From Lysobacteraceae bacterium (GTDB lineage Bacteria; Pseudomonadota; Gammaproteobacteria; Nitrococcales; AK92): a DNA stretch of 64,000 nt. The notes beneath the pieces are model-generated. The model made no database searches. It was not told the origin of the DNA and saw only the letters and a list, made by a program, of their open reading frames with translations. A program made the position numbers and the translations under genes. The stretch spans positions 1-64,000 of the forward strand of contig JAAYIK010000006.1 of the NCBI GenBank assembly GCA_012523465.1, read 5' to 3'. Shown in pieces: positions 35,368 to 43,988 of this stretch; positions within the stretch are counted from its first letter, which is position 1; every line of letters starts with the position of its first letter.

Positions 35368-36630
35368 CTAGAACAGCCGATAGGCGAGGATGGCAACCAG
35401 GGTTGGCGTCAGGGCCGTCAGCAGTAGCCTGAACGGGTTGACCGCGCCATCTTCGAAGCTGTGGCGTAGGATGGAGATGCCGGCCGGGTTGGGCGCGTTG
35501 GCGATGACCGTCAGGCCGCCGCCGGCTACCGCGCCGGTGACCAGCGCGTATTTGAACTCGTCGGTCAGGCCCTCGACCAGCGAGCCGAGATAGGTCAGCG
35601 CGGCGTTGTCGGTGATGGCGGTGAGCGCGGCGGCTCCGTAGAAGACGGCATTGGCGTCCAGGCTCATGAGCACGTCCTCCAGCCACCACTGCTGCTGGCC
35701 GCCAAGCACCACCAGGCCGGCCAGGAAGAAGGCGACCAGCAGGCCTTCGCGCAGGATCAGGCGGTCTTGATACTGCGGGTAGGCTGTAGCGATGCCCATG
35801 AACAGCAAGAAGAAGGCCATGAAGATCGGCGGGTGGTGCAGGAACACAACGATGCCGAGCAGAATGCCCAGGTGCGCGAGCGTCAGCGGCAACGGGATGG
35901 CGGGGGCATCGTCGGCTTTCTTCTCCACAGGTAGTTGGGCGAGCTCGCGACGGAACAGCAGCACCACGCCTAGGGCATTGACCAAACAGGCAAGGGCGGA
36001 TTTCCAGCCGATCTGGGTTAGCATGAAGGTCAGATCCCAGCCCCACTGGCCGGCGACCATCAGCACCGGCGGCGCGGCGAACGGCGTCAGGGTGCCACCG
36101 ATGGAGACGTTGACGAACAGCACGGCGAGGACGGCGTACTTAAAGCGGCTGGAAACGTTGCGGGTGAAGAAATGGTCGCGCAGGGTGAGCGCAGCCACGG
36201 TCATGGCCGCCGGCTCGGTGATGAAGGAGCCCAGCAGTGGCACCAGGAACAGCACCGACAGCAGCAGCGACATGCTGCCCGGCAGCGGCAGCAGACCGGC
36301 GGCAAAGCGCACCGCCGCGTTCGCGACTTGCAGCACCGGCTTGCTGGCCGCGACCACCATGATGGCGAACACGAACATCGGCTCGGTGAAGTTGCGCGAG
36401 TCGACGTAGGCCACCGCCTCGTCCATGCCGACCACGAAGAACATGGTCGTGACCAGGACGATGGCCCAGAAGCCGAAGACGATCTCGACTTCCCCCAGAA
36501 GATGCCAAAGCCCGGCATGGGCAGGGCGGGCGTGGGCCAGGCGTTCAAACGCCTTGGTCGAGAAGGTGTGAATCACGGCCAGGGCAAACAGACCTGCCGC
36601 AAGCCACTGCATCAGGGTTGGGTCGTTCAT
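35368..36630 (-). CDS. Putative Na+/H+ antiporter (ion-transporter superfamily)
   Basis: The 420-aa inner-membrane protein has about eleven hydrophobic segments. GSFITEPAAMTVAALTLRDHFF and AALTAITDNAALTYLGSLVEG are inverted-repeat-like re-entrant regions with conserved polar residues typical of NhaD/ArsB-type carriers; VIANAPNPAGISIL closes the second. I assign it to the putative Na+/H+ antiporter group on this basis; specificity is inferred. Start ATG 36630, MNDPTLMQWLAAG. Monocistronic or with dusB downstream across the 19-bp hairpin. Confidence 0.8.
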   Translation of the reverse strand: MNDPTLMQWLAAGLFALAVIHTFSTKAFERLAHARPAHAGLWHLLGEVEIVFGFWAIVLVTTMFFVVGMDEAVAYVDSRNFTEPMFVFAIMVVAASKPVLQVANAAVRFAAGLLPLPGSMSLLLSVLFLVPLLGSFITEPAAMTVAALTLRDHFFTRNVSSRFKYAVLAVLFVNVSIGGTLTPFAAPPVLMVAGQWGWDLTFMLTQIGWKSALACLVNALGVVLLFRRELAQLPVEKKADDAPAIPLPLTLAHLGILLGIVVFLHHPPIFMAFFLLFMGIATAYPQYQDRLILREGLLVAFFLAGLVVLGGQQQWWLEDVLMSLDANAVFYGAAALTAITDNAALTYLGSLVEGLTDEFKYALVTGAVAGGGLTVIANAPNPAGISILRHSFEDGAVNPFRLLLTALTPTLVAILAYRLF

Positions 36631-36837
36631 CGGAGCCGTCGTCTTTTCGGATTGTTGAGCCTGTTCGGCCTGCCGGCAAAGCCGGTCGGCCCGTCTACCG
36701 CTGTTGCCCTATGCATCCTGCGAGCGGCCTGCAGCTGGCTTGAGTGCATGCCGGCCTAGCGGGCAGCGATGACGCTTCCTGGCGCCTGCGTGCATCATAT
36801 TTGTTGTTATAAATGCGCTGCACACAGTAACCGCAAA

Positions 36838-36862
36838 GAAGGCGGGCTGGCAACCCGCCTTC
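36838..36862 (-). terminator. Terminator of the Usp gene
   Basis: GAAGGCGGG-7-CCCGCCTTC is a 9-bp stem immediately after the stop of the minus-strand usp gene, and on that strand is followed by TTTGCGG. A short U tract and ideal placement support an intrinsic terminator. Confidence 0.65.
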
Positions 36863-36866
36863 AGGG

Positions 36867-37706
36867 TTAGCTCACTACCAGGACGTCGCAGACGGGATCC
36901 TGGGTCAGCTTGGCGGCGACGCTGCCCAGCATCGCACGGGCCAGGCCGCGCCGGCCACTGGTGCCGATGACCAGCAAATCGGCCCCGCGGCTGGCGACTT
37001 CTTGCCGGATGACGGCGATGGCGTTGCCGGCGCGCAGGTCGACCTGCTGCGGGGCCCCTGGCGTTTTGATGGCGGCGAGAAAACGCTTCTCATCCTCAGC
37101 CACCATGTGCCGTATGTGACGCTCGATCTTGTCATGATCCTCGGCGCCTTGGCTCAGCCCGGCGATCCCGGTGTAGGACATGGCATAGACGTGCAGCAGC
37201 TCGAGGGACGCCTGCGGCAGCAGCTGCAGCGCGTACTCGACGGCCCGCCGCGAGCAGTCGGAGAAATCGATTGCTGCCAGCATGCGCTGATAGGGGGCAG
37301 TCGGCTTGTGTGGCACCACCAGTACCGGCCGCTGGGAAAGCCGCACCAGCTGCTCCATGGTGCTGCCGGCAAAGGCATCCCGAAACAGGCGCTTGCGTTG
37401 CCTGCCGAGTATCAGCAGCTCGGCATTCTTGGCATCGGCGCCGGTCAAGACGCTGTCAATGCGATGGCCGAGCACGACCTCGATTTCGACCTGGACGCCC
37501 TCGACGTTCGGGCTGTTGGCCAGCCATTCCTCCAGCTGGCGCATTCCTTCCGTGCGCTGGTGCTCGCTGATGGCGCGGGGCAGCTCGGCAGCGACCACGT
37601 GCAGCACGTGCACCGCGGCCCCGACCTGCTTGGCCAGGATCAGCGCTCGCTCGAGGGCGCTTTCGGAACGCGAGGTCAGATCGGAAGCCACTAGCACGCG
37701 CTTCAT
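36867..37706 (-). CDS. Tandem universal stress protein
   Basis: The 279-aa protein contains two UspA domains. The first (1-140) begins MKRVLVASDLTSRSESAL and ends with LLILGRQRKRLFRDAFAGST, where the usual second glycine of the ATP loop is replaced. The second (about 145-279) has MLAAIDFSDCSRRAVEYAL and an intact G-x2-G-x9-GS ATP motif in IGTSGRRGLARAMLGSVA. So only the C-terminal domain should bind ATP well, a common arrangement in UspE-like proteins. Strong GGAGAAAC site before ATG 37706. Stand-alone gene with its own terminator. Confidence 0.9.
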   Translation of the reverse strand: MKRVLVASDLTSRSESALERALILAKQVGAAVHVLHVVAAELPRAISEHQRTEGMRQLEEWLANSPNVEGVQVEIEVVLGHRIDSVLTGADAKNAELLILGRQRKRLFRDAFAGSTMEQLVRLSQRPVLVVPHKPTAPYQRMLAAIDFSDCSRRAVEYALQLLPQASLELLHVYAMSYTGIAGLSQGAEDHDKIERHIRHMVAEDEKRFLAAIKTPGAPQQVDLRAGNAIAVIRQEVASRGADLLVIGTSGRRGLARAMLGSVAAKLTQDPVCDVLVVS

Positions 37707-37977
37707 TTGTTTCTCCTGTTCGTCATGTCAACATGAGGGGGGGCAGGACGGCGAAGCGGCCCGTTTCCACCCTGGGAGTGTAGTGCATTGTCGCCGGTCG
37801 CCAAAGGCCAAGTCTTGTCCTGGGGCAAGATCGCGCATCGCTCTTATCGAGCGAGCGGCGAAAGCCAAGGTCAACAAGGGCGATGCGGGGTAGCGGCCGT
37901 CGAGGACCCGCCTGCCGGGCCGCGGCGGGTATCGGGTACATTCGTTGAGGCGGGCAGGCGCTTTCAGAGGCAAATCG

Positions 37978-38880
37978 ATGCAGCAGCAGACGCTTACCAG
38001 CAGCGAGAGCGCACGGCAGCTCGCGCAGCTGATCGACTTCATGGCCGACCGTCGGCGCTTGCTGGTGCTGACAGGCGCCGGCTGCAGCACCGATTCGGGC
38101 ATTCCGGCGTATCGGGACGAGCAGGCGAACTGGCAGCGCAAGCCGCCCATGTTCCTGCAGGAGTTCCTGGGCAGCCAGCTGGCCAGGCAGCGCTATTGGG
38201 CGCGCAGCCTGCTGGGCTGGCCGGCTTTCGCCGCCGCCAGGCCGAATGCCGCCCATCTGGCGCTGGCGCAGCTGGAGCGGCAAGGCCGTCTGCACTGGCT
38301 GATCACCCAGAACGTCGACGGACTGCACCAGCGTGCCGGCAGCGAGCGGATCAGTGACTTGCATGGTCGCCTGGACACGGTGGAGTGCCTGAATTGCGGC
38401 CTGCTCGGCAGCCGCGCGGCGCTGCAGGAGGAATTGCTCGCCCTCAATCCGGACTGGGGCGCGCGCACGGCGGCACTGGCGCCGGACGGCGACGCTGAGC
38501 TAGAGGCGGCCGACTTTGCCGAGTTCCGGGTGCCGGATTGCCCACGTTGTGGCGGTCTTCTGAAGCCGGCGGTGGTGTTCTTCGGCGAGCAGGTGCCGCG
38601 GGCACGGGTTGCGTTTTGTTTGGAGCGGCTGCGCGAAGCCGATGGCCTGTTGGTGGTGGGCTCTTCGCTGGCAGTGTGGTCGGGCTACCGCTTCGTGCGG
38701 GCCGCCGTGCAGGAAGGCAAGCCGGTGGCGCTGGTCAACCTCGGTCGCACCCGCGCCGACGCCGAGGCTACGCTGAAGCTGGAGGTCTCCTGCAGTGCCG
38801 TGCTGCCTGCCGTAGCCGCGGCGCTGGCGGGCGGGGTTGCCGACGCCAGCTTGCCTGCGGTCTTGGCCCCGCAGCGGTGA
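37978..38880 (+). CDS. Sir2-family NAD-dependent protein deacylase
   Basis: The 300-aa sirtuin has the NAD-binding block LVLTGAGCSTDSGIPAYRDE (about 22-41), the TQNVDGLHQRAGS and LHGRL catalytic motifs with the active His, a four-Cys zinc site (VECLNCGLL and CPRCGGLLKPAVVFFGE) and GSSLAV near the end. GCST in place of GIS and the SRF-like IPAYR resemble the class II sirtuins (SIRT4-like), which act as lipoamidases or ADP-ribosyl transferases more than deacetylases. ATG 37978 is chosen (AGAGG upstream). Confidence 0.88.
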   Translation: MQQQTLTSSESARQLAQLIDFMADRRRLLVLTGAGCSTDSGIPAYRDEQANWQRKPPMFLQEFLGSQLARQRYWARSLLGWPAFAAARPNAAHLALAQLERQGRLHWLITQNVDGLHQRAGSERISDLHGRLDTVECLNCGLLGSRAALQEELLALNPDWGARTAALAPDGDAELEAADFAEFRVPDCPRCGGLLKPAVVFFGEQVPRARVAFCLERLREADGLLVVGSSLAVWSGYRFVRAAVQEGKPVALVNLGRTRADAEATLKLEVSCSAVLPAVAAALAGGVADASLPAVLAPQR

Positions 38881-39161
38881 GGCGGGCGCGGCCGGGCAGG
38901 TCGGGCCGGGCCTGTATGGCCGCCGGCAGATCCGGCTCCAGCAGGACTGGCCTTGATGCAAAGCGCGGCGGCAACGGTCGGGGGAGCGCACGCGAGCTGC
39001 CGGCACAGCGGGGAGCGGCAGCGTCGTCTCGTTGCCAATTCTGTCCGCATGCCATCGCCGTGCGGTTTCGCCTCTTGCCATGGCCGGCGTGGGGAGCCAT
39101 GTCGGATAGCCGCCAGGCGGTGCGGCAGTGCCTTCGTCATCGCTTCGTCGAGGAGTAACCC
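38881..39161 (+). other. Gap between sirtuin and DUF1772 genes
   Basis: I see no gene, RNA or clear signal. A GAGGAGTAACC ribosome site for the next gene is at the right end. Confidence 0.35.
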
Positions 39162-39632
39162 ATGCTGACGGCCTTGTCCGTGCTCACCTGTCTTGGCGCC
39201 GCGGTCATCGGCGGCGTCTTCTACGCCTTCTCGTCCTTCGTCATGCAAGCGCTGGCGCAGCTGCCGCCGGCGCAGGGCGTCGCGGCCATGCAGCGCATCA
39301 ACGTGGTGGTGCTCAATCCGCCGTTTCTCGGCCTATTCGGTGGCACCGCGCTGCTGGCGCTGGTGGCGGCCGCGGTGGCAGCCTTCGCCTGGAGCACGCC
39401 GCGGTTCTTGCTGCTTTCGTGCGGCAGTCTGCTGTACCTGTTGGGGGTGATCGGGGTGACCGGCCGTGGCAACGTGCCGCTGAACGAGCGGCGCGGCCGC
39501 CTTGATCCGGCCGCGCCCGAGACGGCCGCGGAGTGGACGAGCTATGTCGCGGCCTGGATGCGTTGGAACCACCTGCGCACGGCGGCAGCCGTCGCCGCCG
39601 CGGCCTGCTTCGCGGTTGCGCCACTGAGCTGA
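39162..39632 (+). CDS. DUF1772 (anthrone oxygenase-like) membrane protein
   Basis: The 156-aa protein has four hydrophobic segments and the DUF1772 pattern: FYAFSSFVMQALAQLPPAQGVAAMQRIN (about 21-48), then NPPFLGLFGG, GNVPLNERR (about 103-111) and W-x2-WN-x2-R in MRWNHLRTA. The family includes fungal anthrone oxygenases, but bacterial members have no proven function. GAGGAG precedes the ATG. Confidence 0.82.
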   Translation: MLTALSVLTCLGAAVIGGVFYAFSSFVMQALAQLPPAQGVAAMQRINVVVLNPPFLGLFGGTALLALVAAAVAAFAWSTPRFLLLSCGSLLYLLGVIGVTGRGNVPLNERRGRLDPAAPETAAEWTSYVAAWMRWNHLRTAAAVAAAACFAVAPLS

Positions 39633-39719
39633 GGGGCGCGGCGGCGAAATCATTGGCGCCTTGTGCGGTCTGTATAGGTAAGCTGTCGGCAGATTCCACG
39701 TTGGCAGCCCGGAGTAGCC

Positions 39720-41201
39720 ATGTTTCCCGAGTTCCGTCTTCGTTACAGCCGCCTGCCGGAGCGCTTTTATCAGCGCTTTCGGCCCGAGCCGGTAAGTCGT
39801 CCGCAACTGGTCGCTTTCAACCGGACGTTGGCGGAGGAGCTGGGCTTCGATCTTGCCGCCTTGCCGGACGAGGCCGAGCTGGCCGGCTATTTCGCCGGCA
39901 ACCGGTTGCCGGCGGGCGCTGAGCCGGTGGCGCAGGCCTACGCCGGGCATCAGTTCGGGATGTTCGTCCCGCAATTGGGCGACGGCCGCGCCGTGCTGCT
40001 GGGCGAGGTGGTCGACCGGGCGGGGCGGCTGCGCGACATCCAGCTCAAAGGCTCCGGGCCCACCCGTTTCGCGCGCGGCGGCGATGGTCGCGCGCCCCTG
40101 GGGCCGGTGTTGCGGGAGTACTTGGTCAGCGAGGCCATGCATACTCTGGGCATTCCGACCACCCGCTCGCTGGCGGCGGTGGCGACCGGTGAGGCTGTCT
40201 ACCGCGAGCGTCGGCTGCCCGGCGGTGTGCTGACCCGGGTGGCGGCCTGCCACGTCCGGGTCGGCACCTTCGAGTACTTCGCCGCCCGTGGCGACGCCGA
40301 GGGGCTACGACTGCTGGCCGATTTCGTCATCGAGCGGCATTATTCGCAGCTGGCCGAGCTGAGCGGCGGCGAGCGCTTCGTGGCACTGCTGGCGGCGGTG
40401 CAGGAACGCCAGGCGACGCTGGTGGCGAAGTGGATGGGGGTGGGATTCGTGCACGGCGTGATGAACACCGACAACACGGCGGTCTCCGGCGAGACCATCG
40501 ATTATGGGCCCTGCGCCTTCATGGAGGCCTACCATCCGCGCACGGTGTTCAGTTTCATCGACCACGGCGGCCGCTACGCCTACGGCAATCAGCCCGGCAT
40601 CGTGATGTGGAACATGGCGCGCCTGGCGGAAACGCTGCTGCCCTTGATCGATCCCGACGACGAGCGCGCGGTGGCGCGGGCGATGGAAGTCCTCGAGCGC
40701 TTCCCGGAGCGCTACGAGGCGGCCTGGCTGGAGGTGATGCGGGCCAAGCTGGGCCTGGTGCAAGAGCAGGCAGGCGATCCCGAGCTGATCGCTGACTTGC
40801 TGCAAGCCATGCAAGGAGGGCGGGCCGATTTCACCCTGACGTTCCGGCGCTTGTGCGACTGTGCGGAGTCGCCCACCGCCGACCGCGGGCTGTTGACGCT
40901 GTTCGAGGAGCCGACCGCGATCGCGTCCTGGCTGACGCGCTGGCGCCAGCGGCTGGGCGCGGAGGGACGGGCCGGCTCGCTGGTGGCCGCGGGCATGCGG
41001 ACGGTGAACCCGCTTTACATCCCTCGCAACCATCTGGTCGAACAGGCCCTGGCGGCGGCGGTGATGGAGGGTGACCTGGCACCGTTCCAGGCGCTGCACG
41101 CGGTGCTCGCCAGACCCTTCACCGAGCAACCGGGGCGCGAGCGTTATGCGCTGCCGGCCAGCGACGAGGAGCGGGTGCTGCGTACTTTCTGTGGAACGTG
41201 A
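39720..41201 (+). CDS. selO: Protein adenylyltransferase SelO (YdiU)
   Basis: The 493-aa pseudokinase-fold enzyme transfers AMP to Ser/Thr/Tyr of redox-related proteins. Signature blocks: GHQFGMFVPQLGDGRAVLLG (about 78-97), QLKGSGPTRFARGGDGRA, HTLGIPTTRSLA, and the active-site HGVMNTDNTAVSGETIDYGP (about 243-262) with metal-binding Asn and Asp. Length matches the family although the C-terminal selenocysteine/Cys is a Cys near the end (TFCGT), five residues from the terminus like E. coli. Confidence 0.95.
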   Translation: MFPEFRLRYSRLPERFYQRFRPEPVSRPQLVAFNRTLAEELGFDLAALPDEAELAGYFAGNRLPAGAEPVAQAYAGHQFGMFVPQLGDGRAVLLGEVVDRAGRLRDIQLKGSGPTRFARGGDGRAPLGPVLREYLVSEAMHTLGIPTTRSLAAVATGEAVYRERRLPGGVLTRVAACHVRVGTFEYFAARGDAEGLRLLADFVIERHYSQLAELSGGERFVALLAAVQERQATLVAKWMGVGFVHGVMNTDNTAVSGETIDYGPCAFMEAYHPRTVFSFIDHGGRYAYGNQPGIVMWNMARLAETLLPLIDPDDERAVARAMEVLERFPERYEAAWLEVMRAKLGLVQEQAGDPELIADLLQAMQGGRADFTLTFRRLCDCAESPTADRGLLTLFEEPTAIASWLTRWRQRLGAEGRAGSLVAAGMRTVNPLYIPRNHLVEQALAAAVMEGDLAPFQALHAVLARPFTEQPGRERYALPASDEERVLRTFCGT

Positions 41202-41228
41202 CTTTGCGGCGGCCTGTCGTGGCTGGCC

Positions 41229-41549
41229 CTAGCTGTTGCGCTGCGGCGGTCGCACCACCCATTCCGGCTCGTGAAACTCGCCGATCACGCGGATGTCGCA
41301 GAAAGACGCCGCGCTGCGGATGATTTCGGCCACCGCTGGGTCGCGGATGGCTTCCATGGCGTCGCGTTGCTCCTTGCTTTCCCAGTGCGCGATGGCGATC
41401 AGGCTGCGGTCGTCGCCGATCTTGCGGTGCAGCTCGGTGCCTAGGGCGCCCGGCGCCTGCTGGATGATCTGGCTGGCGCGCACCCAGATGTCGGCATATT
41501 CCTCGGCGGTATGGCCTTCCCGGATCCTGACTTCGAAGATGAATTTCAT
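41229..41549 (-). CDS. ABM-superfamily small protein
   Basis: A 106-aa protein with the dimeric alpha/beta barrel pattern of antibiotic-biosynthesis-monooxygenase-like proteins: KFIFEVRIREGHTAEEYADI, PGALGTELHRKIGDD, LIAIAHWESKEQRDAM. Such domains act in heme or quinol oxidation or as stress proteins; no specific role is inferable. Its ATG overlaps the stop of the upstream gene (ATGA), so it is coupled to it, giving an apparent operon mlaC - unknown - this gene. Confidence 0.8.
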   Translation of the reverse strand: MKFIFEVRIREGHTAEEYADIWVRASQIIQQAPGALGTELHRKIGDDRSLIAIAHWESKEQRDAMEAIRDPAVAEIIRSAASFCDIRVIGEFHEPEWVVRPPQRNS

Positions 41550-41860
41550 TGGCCCCCCTCAAGGCAGTCGGCCTGCGGGCCGACGATTTCCAGCCCATTG
41601 ACCACGAAAAACCAGGGCTTGTCGCCGTTGCGCGGGCGCAGCCAGTCGCCTCTGACCTTGATCCGCGCCGCCGGCGGCAGGTCGCCATGGGCCGCGATAT
41701 CGCGGGTTCGGATCAGGAGCTGGACCATGCCTGCCTCGGTGAGCAGGCCGACCCAGCTCCAGCAGGCCGATTCGCGCTGCAGGCCGCCGATTGTCGAGCC
41801 GATCAGGGTGTCCATGGCTTTGTTACTGGAGCCGGCAGCCGCCGAAGCAAAGGGGGGCAT
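41546..41860 (-). CDS. Unknown conserved-looking protein, 104 aa
   Basis: From MPPFASAAAGSSNKAMDTLI the sequence is not low-complexity: a helical start, an amphipathic strand (SACWSWVGLLTEAGMVQLLI, about 31-50) and a beta-rich end (ARIKVRGDWLRPRNGD, PWFFVVNGLEIVGP) that resembles an OB-like barrel. It sits between mlaC and the ABM gene, 31 bases after mlaC and overlapping the next ATG. I do not recognise the family. A longer open frame upstream is antisense-like and rejected; ATG 41815 is an alternative start. Confidence 0.6.
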   Translation of the reverse strand: MPPFASAAAGSSNKAMDTLIGSTIGGLQRESACWSWVGLLTEAGMVQLLIRTRDIAAHGDLPPAARIKVRGDWLRPRNGDKPWFFVVNGLEIVGPQADCLEGGQ

Positions 41861-41891
41861 GGGCAGGTTCCCGGAGCGGTAGCAGGCGGTT

Positions 41892-42524
41892 TCAGGCGTC
41901 GGCTTCCAGCCGCTCGATGCGCTGCTCCAGCGTCTGCTGCTGCAGCAGCCCAGCGAATTCGCTGCGGCGGCTGGCGGCGAAGCTGATGCCCTCGATGACC
42001 ACGTCGAAGATCTTCCAGCGGCCGCTGCGGGCGGTGAGCTGGAAGTCGACCGCGACCACCTGCTCGCCGAGGTTGAGCTGGGTGCGCACGGTGGCCCGGC
42101 GCGGGTCTTCACCGGTGACGACCCGGCGCACCGTCAGGGCCATGCCGCCGCTGTCGAGCACGGCCAGGACGCGGTCCATGTTGGACGAGAGGACCGCGGC
42201 GTAGGTACTGATCAGCGAAGTGCGGAAGGCGGCGATGAAGCGCTCCCGCTCGATCGGCGTCGCCGTGCGCCAGTGCCGGCCCAGCACCAGCCGGGACAGC
42301 AGTTCGAAATCGACGTGCGGGTCCAGGATTTCCACCATCAGCTCCTGGACCAGTTGCGGATCCTCACCGAGCCGCTGGTGGTGCTCGCGCAGGGCAGCGG
42401 TGGCGGCCTGGAAAGCCTCGGTGATCAGCCCGGCCGCCTGCGACGGCGGTGGTGCATTGGCGTTGGCGGCTGCTGCCGGCAGCAGCCACAGCGCCAGCAG
42501 CAGCCCGATTCGCGTCAGTCTCAT
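41892..42524 (-). CDS. mlaC: MlaC/Ttg2D-type phospholipid-binding periplasmic protein
   Basis: The 210-aa protein has a signal peptide (MRLTRIGLLLALWLLPAAAA) and the MlaC/Ttg2 pattern: LITEAFQAATAALREH, ILDPHVDFELLSRLVLGRHWR, ERERFIAAFRTSLISTYAAVL and WKIFDVVIEGISFAASRRSEF. MlaC shuttles phospholipids between the outer-membrane MlaA complex and the inner-membrane MlaFEDB transporter. None of the other mla genes is in the window, so this copy is an orphan or a paralogue for another lipid. Confidence 0.9.
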   Translation of the reverse strand: MRLTRIGLLLALWLLPAAAANANAPPPSQAAGLITEAFQAATAALREHHQRLGEDPQLVQELMVEILDPHVDFELLSRLVLGRHWRTATPIERERFIAAFRTSLISTYAAVLSSNMDRVLAVLDSGGMALTVRRVVTGEDPRRATVRTQLNLGEQVVAVDFQLTARSGRWKIFDVVIEGISFAASRRSEFAGLLQQQTLEQRIERLEADA

Positions 42525-42687
42525 CGTTCCGCTCCCCTATTGCCCGCAGCTTGCTGCCAGCAGTGCTGGCGACCAGCTCACGGCGCAAGCGCGGCTTGGA
42601 TGGAATGCCGGCTGCGTGCCGGTACGCGTTGACAGGACATTGATTGTACAGCAGGCCCTTGGCGCGTGGCGGCGCGCTGCGGCAACG

Positions 42688-42718
42688 AAAAAAGCGAGGC
42701 CCTTCAGGGCCTCGCTTT
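42688..42718 (-). terminator. Intrinsic terminator of the jelly-roll protein gene
   Basis: AAAGCGAGGCCCT-2-AGGGCCTCGCTTT (42691-42718) is a 13-bp perfect stem. On the minus strand it is followed by TTTCG, giving a run of six U. It sits 31 bases beyond the stop of the minus-strand gene. Confidence 0.85.
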
Positions 42719-42748
42719 CGCTTGCCGGGCGGCTGCTCTTGGCTGCTC

Positions 42749-43723
42749 TTATTCGAGCGGCAGCAGCATCGGTGGCCGCGGCGGAGCGACCTTTTGGTAG
42801 AGCGTGGTGACGCGCTTGTTCTTGCTGACGATGATGTCGTCATACAGCACGTACTGCTCCGGATGGGTCGACTGGCCGCCGCCGCCGAAGTAGGAGGACA
42901 GCCAGATGCCGTCATAGGGCCTATGGTCGTTGGCCTTGCGGACGCTGACGTGATCGTAATGATCCATGATCAGCTTGCCGTCGACCCAGGCCTGCAGCCG
43001 CGCGCCGGTGGGTTGGCCGATCGGGTTGGGAGTCACGCGAATCTCGAACTCATACCAGCGCCCGCCGACGATGCGCAGCTCTTCCCCGCCCGGCTGGTTG
43101 GGCTCGTAGCGGATATCGGTGGCTTTGCTCGCTTGCCAGGTGCCTGGTTCGACATCCACCTGCGAGCGGTAGACGTGGAAATAGGGTCGACCTTCCGTGA
43201 CCTTGGACTTGTTCGGCGGCCTGACGAAGAAGCCGACTCGGTTGGTGCCGCCGCCGTAGCTCTTGGCATCGGTGATCAGGTAGAAGTGCTTGGTGTTGGT
43301 GGTGTTGAAGTGGAAGCCGGGCGAGAAGTAGACGCGCCAGCGGGCATAAATGGTGTCGTTGGGATCGACCGGGGTGTTGAAGGGGCCTTTGGGATAAATG
43401 GCGTCGGCCTTGTCTTTGGGCAGCACCAGCGCCACAGCCTTGCTGTTGTTGTAGCCCGGATAGGGCAGCAGGCAGCTGCCGTCGGCGCAGCTGATGCCGC
43501 CGCGGTAACCGCCGTTGTTGAGCGAGTCCCCGGCGTTGTAGTCGCGCCAGCCGACCCAGTCGCCGTCTTCCCAGTTCTCGCAGAAAATGACGGCTTCGTC
43601 GCTGCAAGCCGGTTCGGCTTTTGAGCGGTCGGTGTTCTCGGCGGCGAATGCTGCCGGGAAGGCGCCCCCCGCGGCAAGCAACGCTAACGCAACGGTGCTC
43701 TTCAAGATGCTGTGTTTAAACAT
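42749..43723 (-). CDS. Secreted jelly-roll (polysaccharide-lyase-like) protein
   Basis: The 324-aa product has a signal peptide (FKHSILKSTVALALLAAGG, cleavage near AFA-AE, about residue 28). The mature part looks like a concanavalin-type beta-jelly-roll: CENWEDGDWVGWRDY, IYARWRVYFSPGFHFNTTNT, KHFYLITD, WYEFEIRVTPN and LQAWVDGKLIMDH. This is the pattern of lectin/glucanase and polysaccharide lyase (PL14/PL20-like) proteins. Catalytic residues cannot be assigned. The Cys pairs in CSDEAVIFC and CADGSC suggest periplasmic disulfides. It neighbours a glycosyltransferase, consistent with a polysaccharide role. ATG 43723 is chosen because it begins the signal peptide. Confidence 0.72.
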   Translation of the reverse strand: MFKHSILKSTVALALLAAGGAFPAAFAAENTDRSKAEPACSDEAVIFCENWEDGDWVGWRDYNAGDSLNNGGYRGGISCADGSCLLPYPGYNNSKAVALVLPKDKADAIYPKGPFNTPVDPNDTIYARWRVYFSPGFHFNTTNTKHFYLITDAKSYGGGTNRVGFFVRPPNKSKVTEGRPYFHVYRSQVDVEPGTWQASKATDIRYEPNQPGGEELRIVGGRWYEFEIRVTPNPIGQPTGARLQAWVDGKLIMDHYDHVSVRKANDHRPYDGIWLSSYFGGGGQSTHPEQYVLYDDIIVSKNKRVTTLYQKVAPPRPPMLLPLE

Positions 43724-43988
43724 ATTCCAATAAACCTCGGTATTCGTTGAGCATGCTGCGCCGGCACGCCGGTCGCCGTCATACCCGGCGCGGCTCGAGC
43801 CGCGCCGCAGGATTTCGCTACCGGCAAGCAAAGAAGCCGGCAGGGCTCAATACGAGGCGTCATATTGGAACTTCGCCTGGCCAGGATCTTGCGCCTGGGT
43901 CACAGGCATCCCCCAACCTCGATCACAAAACGACTTATCGTCGCCATTCGGCAACAGGGACAGGTGTGGCTCAGCCCTTTCATTCAAA
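43724..43988 (-). other. Gap between jelly-roll and glycosyltransferase genes
   Basis: No gene. A 22-base perfect GC palindrome centred on CTCGAG (43786-43807) is the only structure I see; it could end transcription of the upstream glycosyltransferase gene or be a protein-binding site. Confidence 0.4.

Noticed and set aside
35252..36046. N-terminal extension of the dusB frame
   Set aside because: Runs antisense-frame through the antiporter gene and lacks any pattern; the DusB family start is at 35251.
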